A DNA stretch of 64,000 nt from Diaporthe sp. PMI_573 (lineage: Eukaryota > Ascomycota > Sordariomycetes > Diaporthales > Diaporthaceae), in contig JAJTUP010000012.1 in NCBI GenBank assembly GCA_021399435.1, positions 620,001 to 684,000 on the forward strand, written 5' to 3'. Of the stretch, positions 10,666-20,673 are shown piece by piece. The translations under genes and the position numbers were made by a program. Every line of letters starts with the position of its first letter. Within the stretch, counting starts at the first letter, position 1. The notes under the pieces were generated by a model that saw only the letters and a program-made list of their open reading frames with translations, ran no database searches and had not been told where the DNA came from.

Positions 10666-12315
10666 ATGTTCCACATGGACCAGCTCATACGGTCCCGCAA
10701 AGTCATCCGTGATGTGACGTACAAATGGATCCCTTTCCTGTTCGTCATCTTAACGATCGTCGTCTCTACGGCATTGTTGAGCACCTCGGGCCATCCACCC
10801 CGCGGCATAGTCGTCACGTTTGCCGTATTCGCGGGCCTGCTCGTGTTTATCTTTCTTTTGTGCCACCTCATGATGTACTGCACTAGGATTAAACATGAGA
10901 TGGATACGGAGAGGGCCAATGGCGACAAAGATGATGCTGATCCGAGTTCTCGGCTCAATAAGAACATTCCGCCGGGCTTCTTAACCGCCGAGAATGACAA
11001 TACTCAGGCCCAGCAGCGCGGACGTGATCAACCAGAGCAGCATGGTCCTGGTAGGGATGAGCAGCAACGGCAGAGTGGATCCCGTCCGAATCATCGAATG
11101 AGCAGCAATGCCCCGAACCGATCTCCAACAGCCCATGATGATGCCCCTGGGATCAACCAAGTCGCGGGATATGGCTCAGATCGGCCACGCCTCCGAAACC
11201 AAGAAGTCAATAGAGTGCACCAGCAGGACCGTCCATCGAACCCACATCGAACACCGCGGGACAGTTACTTTCGTCATAGCTCAGCTCGGCCAGACCCTCT
11301 GGATGTGCCAGGACATCAGACCGGGAATATGCAACAGCAACAGCAATCTCAGCCTGGACTGGCTGGTGAAGAATCACTGACACGCAGTCCACACTCTCGG
11401 CACACGTCTGGCGGAGACGGTGGGATATTGCACTCAGTAAGAACGAGCGCACAAACGGAGACGGCAGAGCCACCTCCACACGAGGCCCCACGACGGCACC
11501 ACGCGGCTGCAAGAGATGTTACGCCGCGAGAGATGTTACAGCACAGCGCACGAAACAGCCAGCATCACAGCAGAATAAGTGCAGCCGAGCAAATGGAGAG
11601 GGAGATGTACCTCCCCGGCCCCCAGAACAGACTCAGCAGCGTCTCGGCTCATTCCCATCTGTGGGGAGACCAAGCTGAGCATCGAGGATCCCCTACGAAC
11701 AGACCAGATAACGTGCAAGCTCGGGTTGCGCTCCTGGGCAGCCCAGATGTCTGGGGCTTCGCTTCGCGTCTCCTCCCGGATCTCAAGCCCGGCGCTCGTC
11801 TGCGGCGGATGTCAGCCGACGACTGCCTCAGGCGGCCACCGTGGCGAGTAGACGATGCTGACTTGACAGTTCTCCGGGATATAGAATGCAAGGTGGCCAA
11901 CGTGCGTCCTGCCGCGCCAGGGCTGGAGAGGATCCAGAGCCAGAAGGGTTCGGTCCGGATAATGCGACCGAGGGACTCCAACGACAGCGGCTACTACTCG
12001 GCTGGTAGCATTCAACACGCGCCGCCGCTGCCACTGCCTTCGGACCTGCCGACGGCATTCTCAGCGACGTCGATCTCGTCGCCAGGCTCGACTTGGCCTG
12101 CGGCATCGAGTGGATCGCCGTTCTCCTCCTCCCCGCCGAGCGTAAGGTCAGAACTGCTTAGTCTCCGTCGGCGTTCAGCCTCGAGTATGGCCTCGGAATG
12201 GATGGGCTGGCGGGGTCGGGCGAGCATGGGGCATGATGGCGCGATAAGTGTCATAACGAGGACACGAGTTCGCTATGGAAGGCAGAGGCCGCTGGGGTGG
12301 TGCAAGACTTGTTAG
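10666..12315 (+). CDS. Hypothetical two-TM protein with long disordered tail
   Basis: A single open frame of 549 aa, unrecognised. Two hydrophobic helices lie near the N terminus (about residues 22-40 and 46-68), separated by a short loop, so both ends are predicted to face the cytosol. The remaining 470 residues are low-complexity: rich in Gln, His, Ser, Arg and Pro, with a short Gln run near residue 225 and Ser-rich stretches at 450-520. No intron is needed. The next gene upstream also encodes a membrane protein on the same strand. ATGs at 10666 and 10675 are both possible starts. Coding status is supported by length and by the positional coherence of the TM hairpin, not by family. Confidence 0.6.
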   Translation: MFHMDQLIRSRKVIRDVTYKWIPFLFVILTIVVSTALLSTSGHPPRGIVVTFAVFAGLLVFIFLLCHLMMYCTRIKHEMDTERANGDKDDADPSSRLNKNIPPGFLTAENDNTQAQQRGRDQPEQHGPGRDEQQRQSGSRPNHRMSSNAPNRSPTAHDDAPGINQVAGYGSDRPRLRNQEVNRVHQQDRPSNPHRTPRDSYFRHSSARPDPLDVPGHQTGNMQQQQQSQPGLAGEESLTRSPHSRHTSGGDGGILHSVRTSAQTETAEPPPHEAPRRHHAAARDVTPREMLQHSARNSQHHSRISAAEQMEREMYLPGPQNRLSSVSAHSHLWGDQAEHRGSPTNRPDNVQARVALLGSPDVWGFASRLLPDLKPGARLRRMSADDCLRRPPWRVDDADLTVLRDIECKVANVRPAAPGLERIQSQKGSVRIMRPRDSNDSGYYSAGSIQHAPPLPLPSDLPTAFSATSISSPGSTWPAASSGSPFSSSPPSVRSELLSLRRRSASSMASEWMGWRGRASMGHDGAISVITRTRVRYGRQRPLGWCKTC

Positions 12316-12779
12316 TTGAATACCTGGGAGGAAGAGGAGGGCAAGGCGGAAGACTTTCTCTGCCTGTGCGGTCTTTGTCACCACCGAAAACCCGCCCTAG
12401 AAATGGATTTAGCTAGGTAATTGTTCAATATGGGATTCCTCAAAGTTCACGAGTTGTGCCACTACAGTACTAGTGATCAGAACTTGGGCATAGGCATCGA
12501 GACGGACTCGGCGCTGTCTCAACCCGGAGTGAGCAAAGACCTCCTCGGGTGTGAAGAGCGCCGTCCCGAGGATTGGTGAGTTAGGACGAAAGGAACCAGC
12601 CTTACTCAGTAAATAGCAGGACATCACAGCTTTGACTCACTCGGAGGAACAGCCTCATGCAATGGGATGAGTAGTCTGCAGTAGATATTCCATGCAGAAA
12701 GAAAACAATGTTGCATTGCATCTGGTATCAGTCCCCCAACGCCTGGTCGTAAACCCCAAAAACAAAATGCTGCGGATGC
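12316..12779. other. Convergent intergenic spacer
   Basis: 464 bp between the 3' ends of the two-TM protein gene and Alb1. Nothing is seen beyond expected 3' UTR sequence. Confidence 0.5.
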
Positions 12780-13429
12780 CTATAGGATCTCTTCATCGTC
12801 GTCGTCCTGCGGCGGCGGCGGCGCATCCACAGGGACAGCCGTGGATTTCGGCGCCGTCGAGGCTACCGCCGGTGTGCCCTGCTCCGCCTCCCACATCTCG
12901 TCGTCCACCTCCTCGACATCCTCGTCGTCGTCAGCACCATCCGCCAGCCCCGCGAACTTATTCGCCGAGGCCGCGCCGATGCCCACAGCCTCGGCGCTGA
13001 CCTGTGTGTTGATGTCGTCCCAGCCCTTCTTGCGGCTGGCGACGTTGGCGGCGGCCTTCTTGCTCTTGAGGACCTTGTTGGAGGTCCTGTCGACGATCTC
13101 CTCCGCCCTCTCGAGCCCCCGCTCGTGGCGCTTCCGGGCGCGGGTGCTCATCACCGCCTTGCGGCCGCGCTTGGACTTCTTGGAGACTCCCGCGTTTTGG
13201 TGCAGGCCGAGGACGGAGGGGCGGGCGTCGACGGACTCGGGCGGCGGCCTGGCATCCTTTAGGGACTTGTCTGTGTTTATGCTGGGCGATGTGGCTCGGC
13301 GGGCTGCGCGGGAGTGGATGGACGGCGCTGGGGGAAAGTGTCAGACATGAAACTATTCCAGCGTGTTCGGGAGAGCTTTTCCTCGGCCTTCATGACGAAT
13401 TACATACCCTTGCCCTTTTGTTTTGCCAT
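12780..13429 (-). CDS. alb1: Ribosome biogenesis/export factor Alb1
   Basis: Predicted 189-aa Alb1-family protein in two exons (13429-13408 and 13327-12780), with an 80-nt intron. The 22-nt first exon encodes only MAKQKGK and joins to a second exon giving the family hallmark SIHSRAARRATSPS followed by a TDKSLK motif. The middle is very basic (SKKSKRGRKAV, STRARKRHERG); the C terminus is acidic with DDDDEE. In yeast, Alb1 pairs with Arx1 on pre-60S particles and shuttles with them to the cytoplasm. The length agrees with filamentous-fungal members. Confidence 0.85.
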
Positions 13430-14230
13430 TTTGCTTGCTGTTGAGAGATGTTGTTTTTGGGAGGAACTGGAAATTTTGGTATCGATAAGAGTATGAAAGA
13501 CTTGCACTCGAGCTCCCTTGTCAGTAGGCTCGGTACACTTATTGCTTGGCTAGGCTGAGGATGGTAGGTCGATTGCAGATCTTTTGTGTGCAAGGGGATC
13601 CCCTGTCTACTGTGGTAATCGGCGTCACGTCTGTTGCCCTGAGGCTGAAATCCTGACTACATCTTCCACTCCCTGCAGCTGTAAGCAAGGCATCTTGGTA
13701 CACACAAATGTTGTTTTTTTTTTCACACAACCCATCCCTTAAGCAATATCAGTTGGCAGGGTCACTGTCAAATGGTCTATGAAGGAATGCTGCATGATTG
13801 CAACACAGACCCTGGGCTGCCAGCTTAGGCAACTGATCGAAGAAGGATAGTCACCGCGGGTGTACACCACACCGGACATCCCCCAAAGGATTCATCAGTG
13901 ACTCACTCAGCAGACAAGTTGGTTTGGGGCCAGGGCCTCCGTCTGGAGAACAAGTGACCTTGCTATGTCAGATTTGTTGTTCTGTACTCCAGTGGTCTTG
14001 AATGGTGACAATCTCCTGCTTGGATGATTGTCTATAGCACGTTGTAACACATGTTTACCTGTCCGCCACACAGTCACAGGACATCATGCTCTGGAATAGA
14101 ACTCATGAATACTATCTTGAAATTCACTAACCATGATTGAGGTGCGACCCAGGTAGACATGTGGGAGCCATGGGCAGCGGGAAAAAATGGCGAGAGAACA
14201 AAACTCTAAAAAGCAAAAATGAAGTCAAAT
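13430..14230. other. Intergenic region between Alb1 and the tRNA gene
   Basis: 800 bp, less GC-rich than the genic parts, with no supported coding frame. The segment next to Alb1 should hold its promoter. The right end (14215-14230) belongs to the pol III 3' trailer of the tRNA gene. Confidence 0.5.
14215..14219 (-). terminator. Pol III oligo-T terminator of tRNA-iMet
   Basis: On the minus strand a run of five T begins 12 nt after the tRNA discriminator-end of the gene (tRNA 3' end at 14231), followed by a second T5 a few bases on. This is the expected RNA polymerase III stop. Confidence 0.7.
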
Positions 14231-14354
14231 AGCTACAACTGGTTTCGATCCAGCGACCTCCGGGTTATGAGCCCGGCGCCTGTTATATTGTTAGTGTATG
14301 TTAGAATTTTGCAATTGAACGAGTCAACTCACTCTTCCCCTGAGCTATGTAGCT
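14231..14354 (-). tRNA. Initiator tRNA-Met (CAT) with a 53-nt insert in the D arm
   Basis: Reading the minus strand, 14354-14333 plus 14279-14231 form a complete 71-nt cloverleaf: acceptor AGCTACA/TGTAGCT (7 bp), D stem GCTC/GAGC with loop AGGGGAA, anticodon arm CCGGG CTCATAA CCCGG, T arm GCTGG/CCAGT. Eukaryotic initiator features are present: first pair A-U, three G-C pairs flanking the anticodon loop, and loop ATCGAAA in place of TTCGA. The arms are interrupted by 14332-14280, which starts GTGAGT, has CACTAAC as a branch-like box, and ends ACAG; removing it restores the D stem exactly. Nuclear tRNA introns normally lie after the anticodon, so this site is abnormal. A box (TAGCTCAGGGG), B box (GGATCGAAACC) and T5 terminator are intact. 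Alternative: a tRNA gene disabled by a small insertion. Confidence 0.85.
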
Positions 14355-17300
14355 GTTGGACTTTCAATTTCGAAAAATATTATACAGCAGAAACAGTCAC
14401 CGTCGCTAATTGTAACTTTTGCTGCTGATTATATCTCAATCAGAATTATCAACTATAGACTTGTTTAGAAGCTCTCGTCCTGCCAAAATTTATCGAGGTG
14501 TGCAGAAAGTGTTATATACATGTGCTAAGGCAGAGCCTGAGAACTTGGTGGGTTTCTTCTAGTGATAGCAAGATGTCTCGGCACTAAAGCACTGAAAATG
14601 GTGTTGTGAGTAATTAGGCACTATTTCATAAGACAACAGTTCTATCTGCCTGTCTCCACAGGTCCAGAAATTCCCCAATTAGGCTGTGAAGATGCTCCAC
14701 ACGGCAGTTCGCTGCACCATGATACCTATGTTCCCGCCACGCTGTGTGGAAAAGGGGCCTCACTCCATGAAATTGAAGTCAAGAGGTTCCAATCGTGCTG
14801 CAGATCTCAGTGGAAAACGTCTGCTCTCGCTTAATGGAAGCTGATATACTCAATTTCCAGTCATTCTATGTGCCTCTTGTCTAGGACGAGCTAATTCTTC
14901 GGAGGAAGGATGTGTAGGTATAGGCTTGGGCGGCTGCCTTCCCAAGTGGGGGTTACTGAAATTTCTCGGGGCAGGATGGGCTCAAAATGGCCCAGGCCCT
15001 CTTCGTGGACCAGAATCCAAATGGAGTGGTTCGGCTGCTGGTCTTTACTCTCTCCGTTGTCTAGTAGGGTCGCAAAGTGTCTTCTTTGGTTAAGTCTGGA
15101 AGATAATCGATGGGCAAGCCGATTTTCCCCATATGGTTTTGAAGCGAATCCAGAGCTCCGTCGGGAAGAGGCATCTTCCAGTCTGGGTTCCTCATTGCCC
15201 TGCATGCCTCACAACTCTTGGAGGAGTGTTGCTTCTCCGCAGACTGTTCTCCCATCCCCTCCGGATTTGGGACGACAGTCTCAGGGCTTGGAGTCCTCTG
15301 ATTAGTGTTGTTGGGCTCCATCTCTTCCGGACTGGGGCTGACAGTCTCGGAGGTCGACACCGTCCACCTCGGGTCGTTCTGTCCAGGACAGTCATCCCTC
15401 CCATGTCTCCCCTTTAATTGGGCCTTAAGACATCTCACTCTCAGTGACTGAGGCTTCTTTCTTTCCAGGAGTTTCTTCAGATCAGCCTGGATGCGTTGGG
15501 AGCTCTGTGATCGGGGCTCCCACTCAGAAGATGACTTGTCCGATCCCGTAAGATTTGGCTCGACGATCGTGGCCTCCGATGTCCCACTGCTTGGGTCTGC
15601 GGGTCCGTCACTGGTTTCCTCTTTGCCGACTGTCTTCAACTCTTTCTGAATGTGTTGATAATCTTCTCTCGGGTATCATAGGGCTCTGGGTCCTCCACCA
15701 TTTCTACCTCCAAGTCCCCGACCTGTTCGTAGGTTAGACCCAGTTTGCTCGCTTCAACTGCTATAAGGAGTTTCAGCTTCAAGCAGGCCGCGTTTACCGC
15801 AGCCATACAAGCTAGAGCTTCCAGGTTCTCTGCCGAGAAGTATGTCGGGGCGACACCCATATCTCTGATGCGGTCACCAAATTGCTCCATCGGTGGTGGA
15901 ACTTCCAAATTGTTGTCACCCCAGGAGCCCCAGATGTCACACACCTTGCAATCCTCCTCGTGTTCCACAAGATCCCCGTCCCTCAGGCGTAGATCAGGGC
16001 TCGCAACCTCGCCGGTCTGGCCCACCACTTGCCGCCGGTCGCTTCCCTCGAGTCCGGTCGTCGATCTGTTGGTTAATTCGGTCAAAATAGTGTAGCAGAG
16101 GGTTCTCGTCACAGTTGAGGAGTTATGGGTGTCGATTGATGTGAGAATCGAGGGTGGTGGGTTGAGAAAAGAGGCTGATGTCCAAACGATCTGAAAGTGG
16201 TTTAAAGTCGTCCCAAACTTTCACGTCCCTTCCCAAACCGATTTAGCGGCTTGTAATTGCTTTCAAAGGTTCAAAAGGTAGAATCTGGTTCCTTGGGGTA
16301 TGAATTTGAAAAGAAAACTCTCCACCCAAATTTTTTGTACACAGGGTGTGGTGGTTATATGATGATGCTCCTGTCTGAATCGGGTAATTATTACCACTTA
16401 TCTGCTTACACTCTTGTCCCGCACCCAAAACTAATATTCTGTGACCCTACAGCACTTCTTCTGCAACAACTTTCACCAGTTTTGTAGCCCCTTTCTTCCC
16501 TACCTCAAATTCTTCTTAGGGGGTTCACGATGTGTGGGCGCAGGTCCATCGGCTCGGCCTCGTCCAAGACATCGTCTTCCCGCGATCCCATTCTCTGGGC
16601 ACGTTGTTCCTCCTCCACATTCTCCTTAACTAGAGCTTCTTCCAGCTCCGGCGGTTGCGGCCGGTAGGGTTCTAGGTTATTTATGTGGACCTTCCTCCTC
16701 CTCACAGGCCATCCCAACATAACGATTGCAGGCCGGTACCTCGACTTCCGAGTCAGTCTGCTGTTTGCATTTGCCACGATACTCTATACCGCCATCGGCC
16801 AGAGGTCTAGCAGTTTGTACAAACCTCTCGAGCCTAGAGTTTTAAGCCATGCTTGATCATTTTGACCCCAAACTCTGCTTTTCCCATCGAGGCCGGGTTG
16901 TACACTGGTCTATACATGGACTTTGTGCTATGTTGTTTGAAGAATCCTTTGACTCGGTCGCCTTAAAAGTATGAGGCATTGTCTGAGTAGACCTGTTCCG
17001 TAAAAACCAAGATGTTGGTGACGGGTTTTACAGTGAAATAGTTCCCAATGTGGTTGGTTGGGTGTATGTAATCGCCAAGATGTGAAAATGAGTAGATCTA
17101 TTAATTCTAGTTGGGTTAATCTTGCCCAAGTAGTTGGTGCCAACTAGGTTCCACAGTCCTGGGGACACAACTGGTAACGGTCCTATATACATTGGGTTCT
17201 TTATACTAGGATTTACATAGTAGGCAGCCTACAATAACAAGTTCTACATCCATATACTGCATTGGCCACTATATCTCTGCGTCAGTTGTAGATCGTTGAG

Positions 17301-17939
17301 GCCACCGCAAAGTGGCTATGTAGGTTGTAAGTACACTTTAAGGCCACAGATATCCCGTCCTGAATTATACAGGTTGAATGTATTCCCAGCCCTCTGCAGA
17401 ATCTTAAAACCCTGTTTACCAGTTTGTAGTTTACCACATCTCTCTTGGTTTTATGTCGGACCAGTTCCGGCAGGTCTTGTATGATCTTATCCCCTTCCAA
17501 AAGGTAGAGGGTAATCTTCCCATACCATTGCAAGCTAGACATGTGGTAGGCGCATAGGCAGCGTCTGAACTCGCCGACGGGAGGCTAGAGTAATCCTACC
17601 CAACCTGCCTCTCCAACTCGGGCGCGGGAGCCTTATGCGCAGTGTACACTGTCGTGGATTTTATCCGTAACCACCCGACCTTTTCCCAGATACCCGCGAT
17701 CCAGAATAAGAATGATCGGACCCTGGCTGTTGCCCTGTACGGATCAATCATGAGGGAATCCCAACGGATTGGAAGCCATATATGCATTCACCCTGATTGT
17801 TGTCTGGAGTTGGGAGTTGACCTAATCGGTATTCACAAATATTTATACCCCATTTCTTTAGCATCTTCTCCTAGACCAAGTCTCCCACTTCAAATTCGAC
17901 ATCCATCTCCGTTTTTTGACATTATTTGACACTACTTTT
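14355..17939. mobile_element. AT-richer island, possible degenerate transposable element
   Basis: A 3.6-kb block clearly less GC-rich than its neighbours, bounded by the tRNA-iMet gene and by a 24-nt copy of that tRNA's 5' part. The minus strand carries the two overlapping frames described separately and short remnants further upstream, for example 16777-16505 (ending IVNPLRRI and containing NNLEPYRP) and 17929-17596, broken by stops. No reverse transcriptase, integrase or transposase motif and no terminal repeats could be recognised. Decay by repeat-induced mutation is possible but unproven. Confidence 0.3.
15061..16220 (-). pseudogene. Two overlapping frames, unassigned, possibly gag-like or one frameshifted gene
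   Basis: The first frame is open from 16220 to a TGA at 15636-15638 but has no early ATG (first Met about 15888, in PPPMEQFGD). It contains a CKVC pair and an acidic, alpha-helical-looking segment. The second frame, shifted by -1, opens about 40 nt before that stop and runs to 15061; it is Ser/Pro/Glu-rich and carries a CEACRAM motif near its end. The protein style continues smoothly across the overlap (INTFRK into KELKTVGKEE), so a -1 frameshift or a one-base error is plausible. No known family is recognised. Could be a retroelement gag, a decayed gene, or a real gene with an unseen 5' exon. Confidence 0.3.
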
Positions 17940-17963
17940 GCTCTTCCCCTGAGCTATGTAGCT
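17940..17963 (-). repeat. 24-nt copy of the tRNA-iMet 5' part
   Basis: On the minus strand this equals the initiator tRNA from its first base through the closed D stem (ends GAGC), 3.6 kb from the full gene. The last base agrees with the tRNA after removal of the D-arm insert (GAGC), not with the interrupted gene (GAGT). The flanks on both sides differ from those of the full gene. Confidence 0.7.
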
Positions 17964-18618
17964 GGTTTAGTTGTTGTGAGTCATCAGGGCTGGAATATAT
18001 CGGAAGTGAGAGCAACAAATTCTGCTTGTGGTGGAGCCGGGCCGGCACGGAGTACAGTGATGGTACTGTACTCCATGTGTCAAGGTACTTAGGTACATAG
18101 TGAACTGCTTTTGCCCCACATACTGCAGCCCTGTGAAACCGGGGAAAACCAAGTGGGTCTGGGAGAGAGCCCAACACCACTCTAGGCACACCAAGTCATT
18201 GTAGCACAGTCACTTGAGTGCACCAGGCTGCCATAGTAGACTTATCTAATGTACTTAGACACTCCACACAGGTCTAAAACTACAATTAGACTAAAGATGA
18301 ACCAGAGCAAGCCAGCGTTCTTACCTGGGCAGGCATCATTTTGCTGCCAAAATAGATCATTCCCAACATTTCACCTGACAATTTGCCTGAGGTTTTGACC
18401 TAACAATGTGACGACTCACCTTTGCACGTCACCTTGCTCAGTATTGCCCGACGCAAATTCCAAATGAATGCAATTGAAAGAAGACGACTCAATGTAAGTT
18501 CTACTACATCCGCTACTACAACTGATCAGCATCCACCAACACATAAAACACCCAGTCTACTTCCACCAACCAAGAAATTCGCAAACAAATACGCTATTGA
18601 CGAAGATCCAACAACAAG
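17964..18618. other. Intergenic region, no supported gene
   Basis: 655 bp of mixed composition. It contains clustered GGTAC/TAGGTAC words near 18060-18100. No coding frame is supported. Confidence 0.45.
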
Positions 18619-18906
18619 ATGTCACCAAGCACACGGGATCGAGGTGGCAGTGGAAAGGACCCAGTCGGCAGTGATTGGGTTAAGGTACCAAATGATCCAG
18701 AGTGGCAGGAAGACATCGACGAGCACGACAAAATCTACTCGGGCCCTGGAGCAGAAGTCAAGAAGACCTCCACGCTGAAGCAGACGTCGTTTGGAAGTCT
18801 ACTCAAGGAGTTCTGCCTCAAAGTCATGGATACAAGCTCACGTGCGTCTGGAATGACCAGGAGGGCTGGTGGAATTCGTTCTGGGCCATCGGGCAAGGGG
18901 AAGTAG
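18619..18906 (+). CDS. Hypothetical small protein
   Basis: An ATG in fair context opens a 95-aa frame with a hydrophilic, Trp-containing N-terminal half (DWVKVPNDPEWQEDIDEHD) and a basic Gly/Ser-rich end. No signal peptide, TM segment or known domain. Another frame across 18702-18920 stays open too, so a splice or frame change is possible. Support comes from composition only. Confidence 0.25.
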   Translation: MSPSTRDRGGSGKDPVGSDWVKVPNDPEWQEDIDEHDKIYSGPGAEVKKTSTLKQTSFGSLLKEFCLKVMDTSSRASGMTRRAGGIRSGPSGKGK

Positions 18907-19462
18907 CCAATCGGTGGTAGTACAGGCAAGCCTGGTCAACTTTGACATGGAAAGCCTCTGGGAGTTTAGGATCATGGGTGAATCTCTTTGTGACGGGGAC
19001 CTTGGTGGTCCAGGGGCGCCGGCGTTGGTAGCGGCTGTAGTGAGGCAAAGAATTGATCGATATTCTATGCTCGCAGCATATTAGAACCAGACTAATTGTT
19101 TGCGCCTGATCCGTGCTTTGGAGTATTGCCAGTAATTGAGTATAGCTTGTGTCTCGAAATATAACACTTAATGCTTACAATTCTCACTTCTCTCGATTCT
19201 TTTTTCTTTCCTCGTAGGTACATCCAGATAAACCATGAGCCTGACTTCCTATACTTAGGCCGAAAGGAAAACTTCAACAACACTTTTCAGCCAGCCTCAC
19301 TACCAGAACTATAGAATCACAACTCGGAAGGCCAAAACTCCCATCATGGACCCTCCTCCCTCTCACCGTCCCTCCTCTCACGCATTCTCCACTAATTCTT
19401 ACTCCTCTCCCCTTCCCACCTCCCACCATCCCAAGTCCCACCGTCCCAACTCCTCCCGTCCA
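18907..19462. other. Spacer between weak ORFs
   Basis: No supported gene. A short ATG frame begins at 19346 and runs through the C/T-rich minisatellite to a TAG, encoding mostly Pro/Ser/His; it is probably a by-product of the repeat. Confidence 0.4.
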
Positions 19463-19536
19463 CCCACCGTCCTTCCTCCCACCGTCCTTCCTCCCACCGT
19501 CCTTCCTCCCACCGTCCTTCCTCCCACCGTCCTTCT
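19463..19536 (+). repeat. 15-bp C/T-rich minisatellite
   Basis: Five tandem units of CCCACCGTCCTTCCT, the last diverging into TTCTGCTCAG. The array reads as PPTVL repeats in one frame and RPSSH in another. It ends in a pyrimidine-rich stretch followed by CAG, which is an ideal 3' splice site for the open frame that begins right after it. Confidence 0.85.
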
Positions 19537-19692
19537 GCTCAGGTAGCCCAGGTAAGCAGCCCTGGAGTTCAGATATCAAGCATCAACCAAACTAATGGAT
19601 ACAAGACACCAAATACTGTTCAGGAACAGGACGATGCGCCCTCTGATCTGGGCAGGCAGATTCAGGAGGCTATTGAGGGTTTACCAGATAGC

Positions 19693-20673
19693 ATGCATGA
19701 GAATGAACTTGGATGGCCAGACATGCATGACACGACACGCAAGCTCGAAGAATTCTTCCGAAATGAGCCTGAACATGCGCCCGAACAGGCGAGTTCCAGC
19801 AGCGGGCCTGCTGCTCCGAACATCATGCTGAGCCATTCAAGCAGCCAGGAGCCAGGACAACTCTACGGCTATTCGACTACCTCGGAATCTCAGTGTCCTT
19901 ACACGGCTATTTTGAACAATGCTGTGCCCAGTAATGGCCAGCCCATCATTGGAAACACGTTCCAACCAGCTCAAACAGGCCTCCCACCTCAAACCTACCA
20001 CCAGGAAACTTCATGGTCTCTGCCACAGCAGCCCATGTCACAGCAGCCCATGTCACAGCAGCCCATGCCACAGCAGCCCTACTATCAATTCAACCATCAT
20101 CCTCAGAATATGCCCTATTCTCAGAATATGACGAGTCCTCAGAACATGATGAGTCCTCAGAATATGATGAATCCTCAGAACATGATGAGTCCTCAGAATA
20201 TGATGAATCCTCAGAATATGATGAGTCCTCAGAATATGATGGATCCTCGTCATATGCCGGATTCTTACATCACACAACAATCAGACCAGTACCGGCATGT
20301 GAGCCCCCAAGGACTTGAGACTTTTCAAAGTAACACAAGTTCGACACTGTATCAGGGGGCTCAGGCTACGCAGAACGGGTACATGAGCCAGTATCCTCAG
20401 ATAAACCAGCAGTTCCCGATTTCTTGGAACCCCCAAATGGCCCAGGGGTCTCAGGTCTACGTTCAACCTCCACATAGCCATCAACTCCAGCAGGGCAACG
20501 GTTCGCAGCAGTTCGGCGGCTTTCATCCTAGCAGCAGCCTTCAGCAGGGCCACGGATTCCAGCAGAGAATTGTACCCGTTCAAAGAGGCGTAGTTCAGGG
20601 TGTTCAGTCGTCCCAGCAGAGCAACAATGCCAGAGCAGTAGAGCAACGACGGGAAGCCGAGCAAAGATCTTGA
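19693..20673 (+). CDS. Hypothetical Gln/Met/Asn-rich low-complexity protein
   Basis: The first ATG of an open frame lies at 19693 (326 aa). The same frame is open without ATG back to about 19549, directly after the C/T-rich minisatellite whose CTGCTCAG end could be an acceptor for an upstream exon. The start of the protein is therefore uncertain. Content: acidic N-terminal part (EEFFRNEPEHAPE), four QPMSQ-type pentads, six PQNMM(S/N) hexads, then a Gln-rich C-terminal third. This is a prion-like composition without a known domain. It could be a fast-evolving lineage-specific gene or a non-coding open stretch. Confidence 0.4.
   Translation: MHENELGWPDMHDTTRKLEEFFRNEPEHAPEQASSSSGPAAPNIMLSHSSSQEPGQLYGYSTTSESQCPYTAILNNAVPSNGQPIIGNTFQPAQTGLPPQTYHQETSWSLPQQPMSQQPMSQQPMPQQPYYQFNHHPQNMPYSQNMTSPQNMMSPQNMMNPQNMMSPQNMMNPQNMMSPQNMMDPRHMPDSYITQQSDQYRHVSPQGLETFQSNTSSTLYQGAQATQNGYMSQYPQINQQFPISWNPQMAQGSQVYVQPPHSHQLQQGNGSQQFGGFHPSSSLQQGHGFQQRIVPVQRGVVQGVQSSQQSNNARAVEQRREAEQRS
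20025..20250 (+). repeat. Coding minisatellites: 15-bp and 18-bp units
   Basis: Two adjacent arrays. About 20025-20075: CAGCAGCCCATGTCA units of 15 bp (QQPMS). About 20101-20246: six or seven 18-bp units of the type CCTCAGAAYATGATGARY encoding PQNMMS and PQNMMN in alternation. Units vary at the C/T and AGT/AAT positions, giving a higher-order 36-bp alternation. Confidence 0.85.

Noticed and set aside
14280..14332. Reading the D-arm insert as a tiny solo LTR (plus strand TGTTAT...ACTCA, TG/CA ends)
   Set aside because: No target-site duplication flanks it, the ends do not pair beyond TG/CA, and it is far too short; the GTGAGT/ACTAAC/ACAG signals explain it better.
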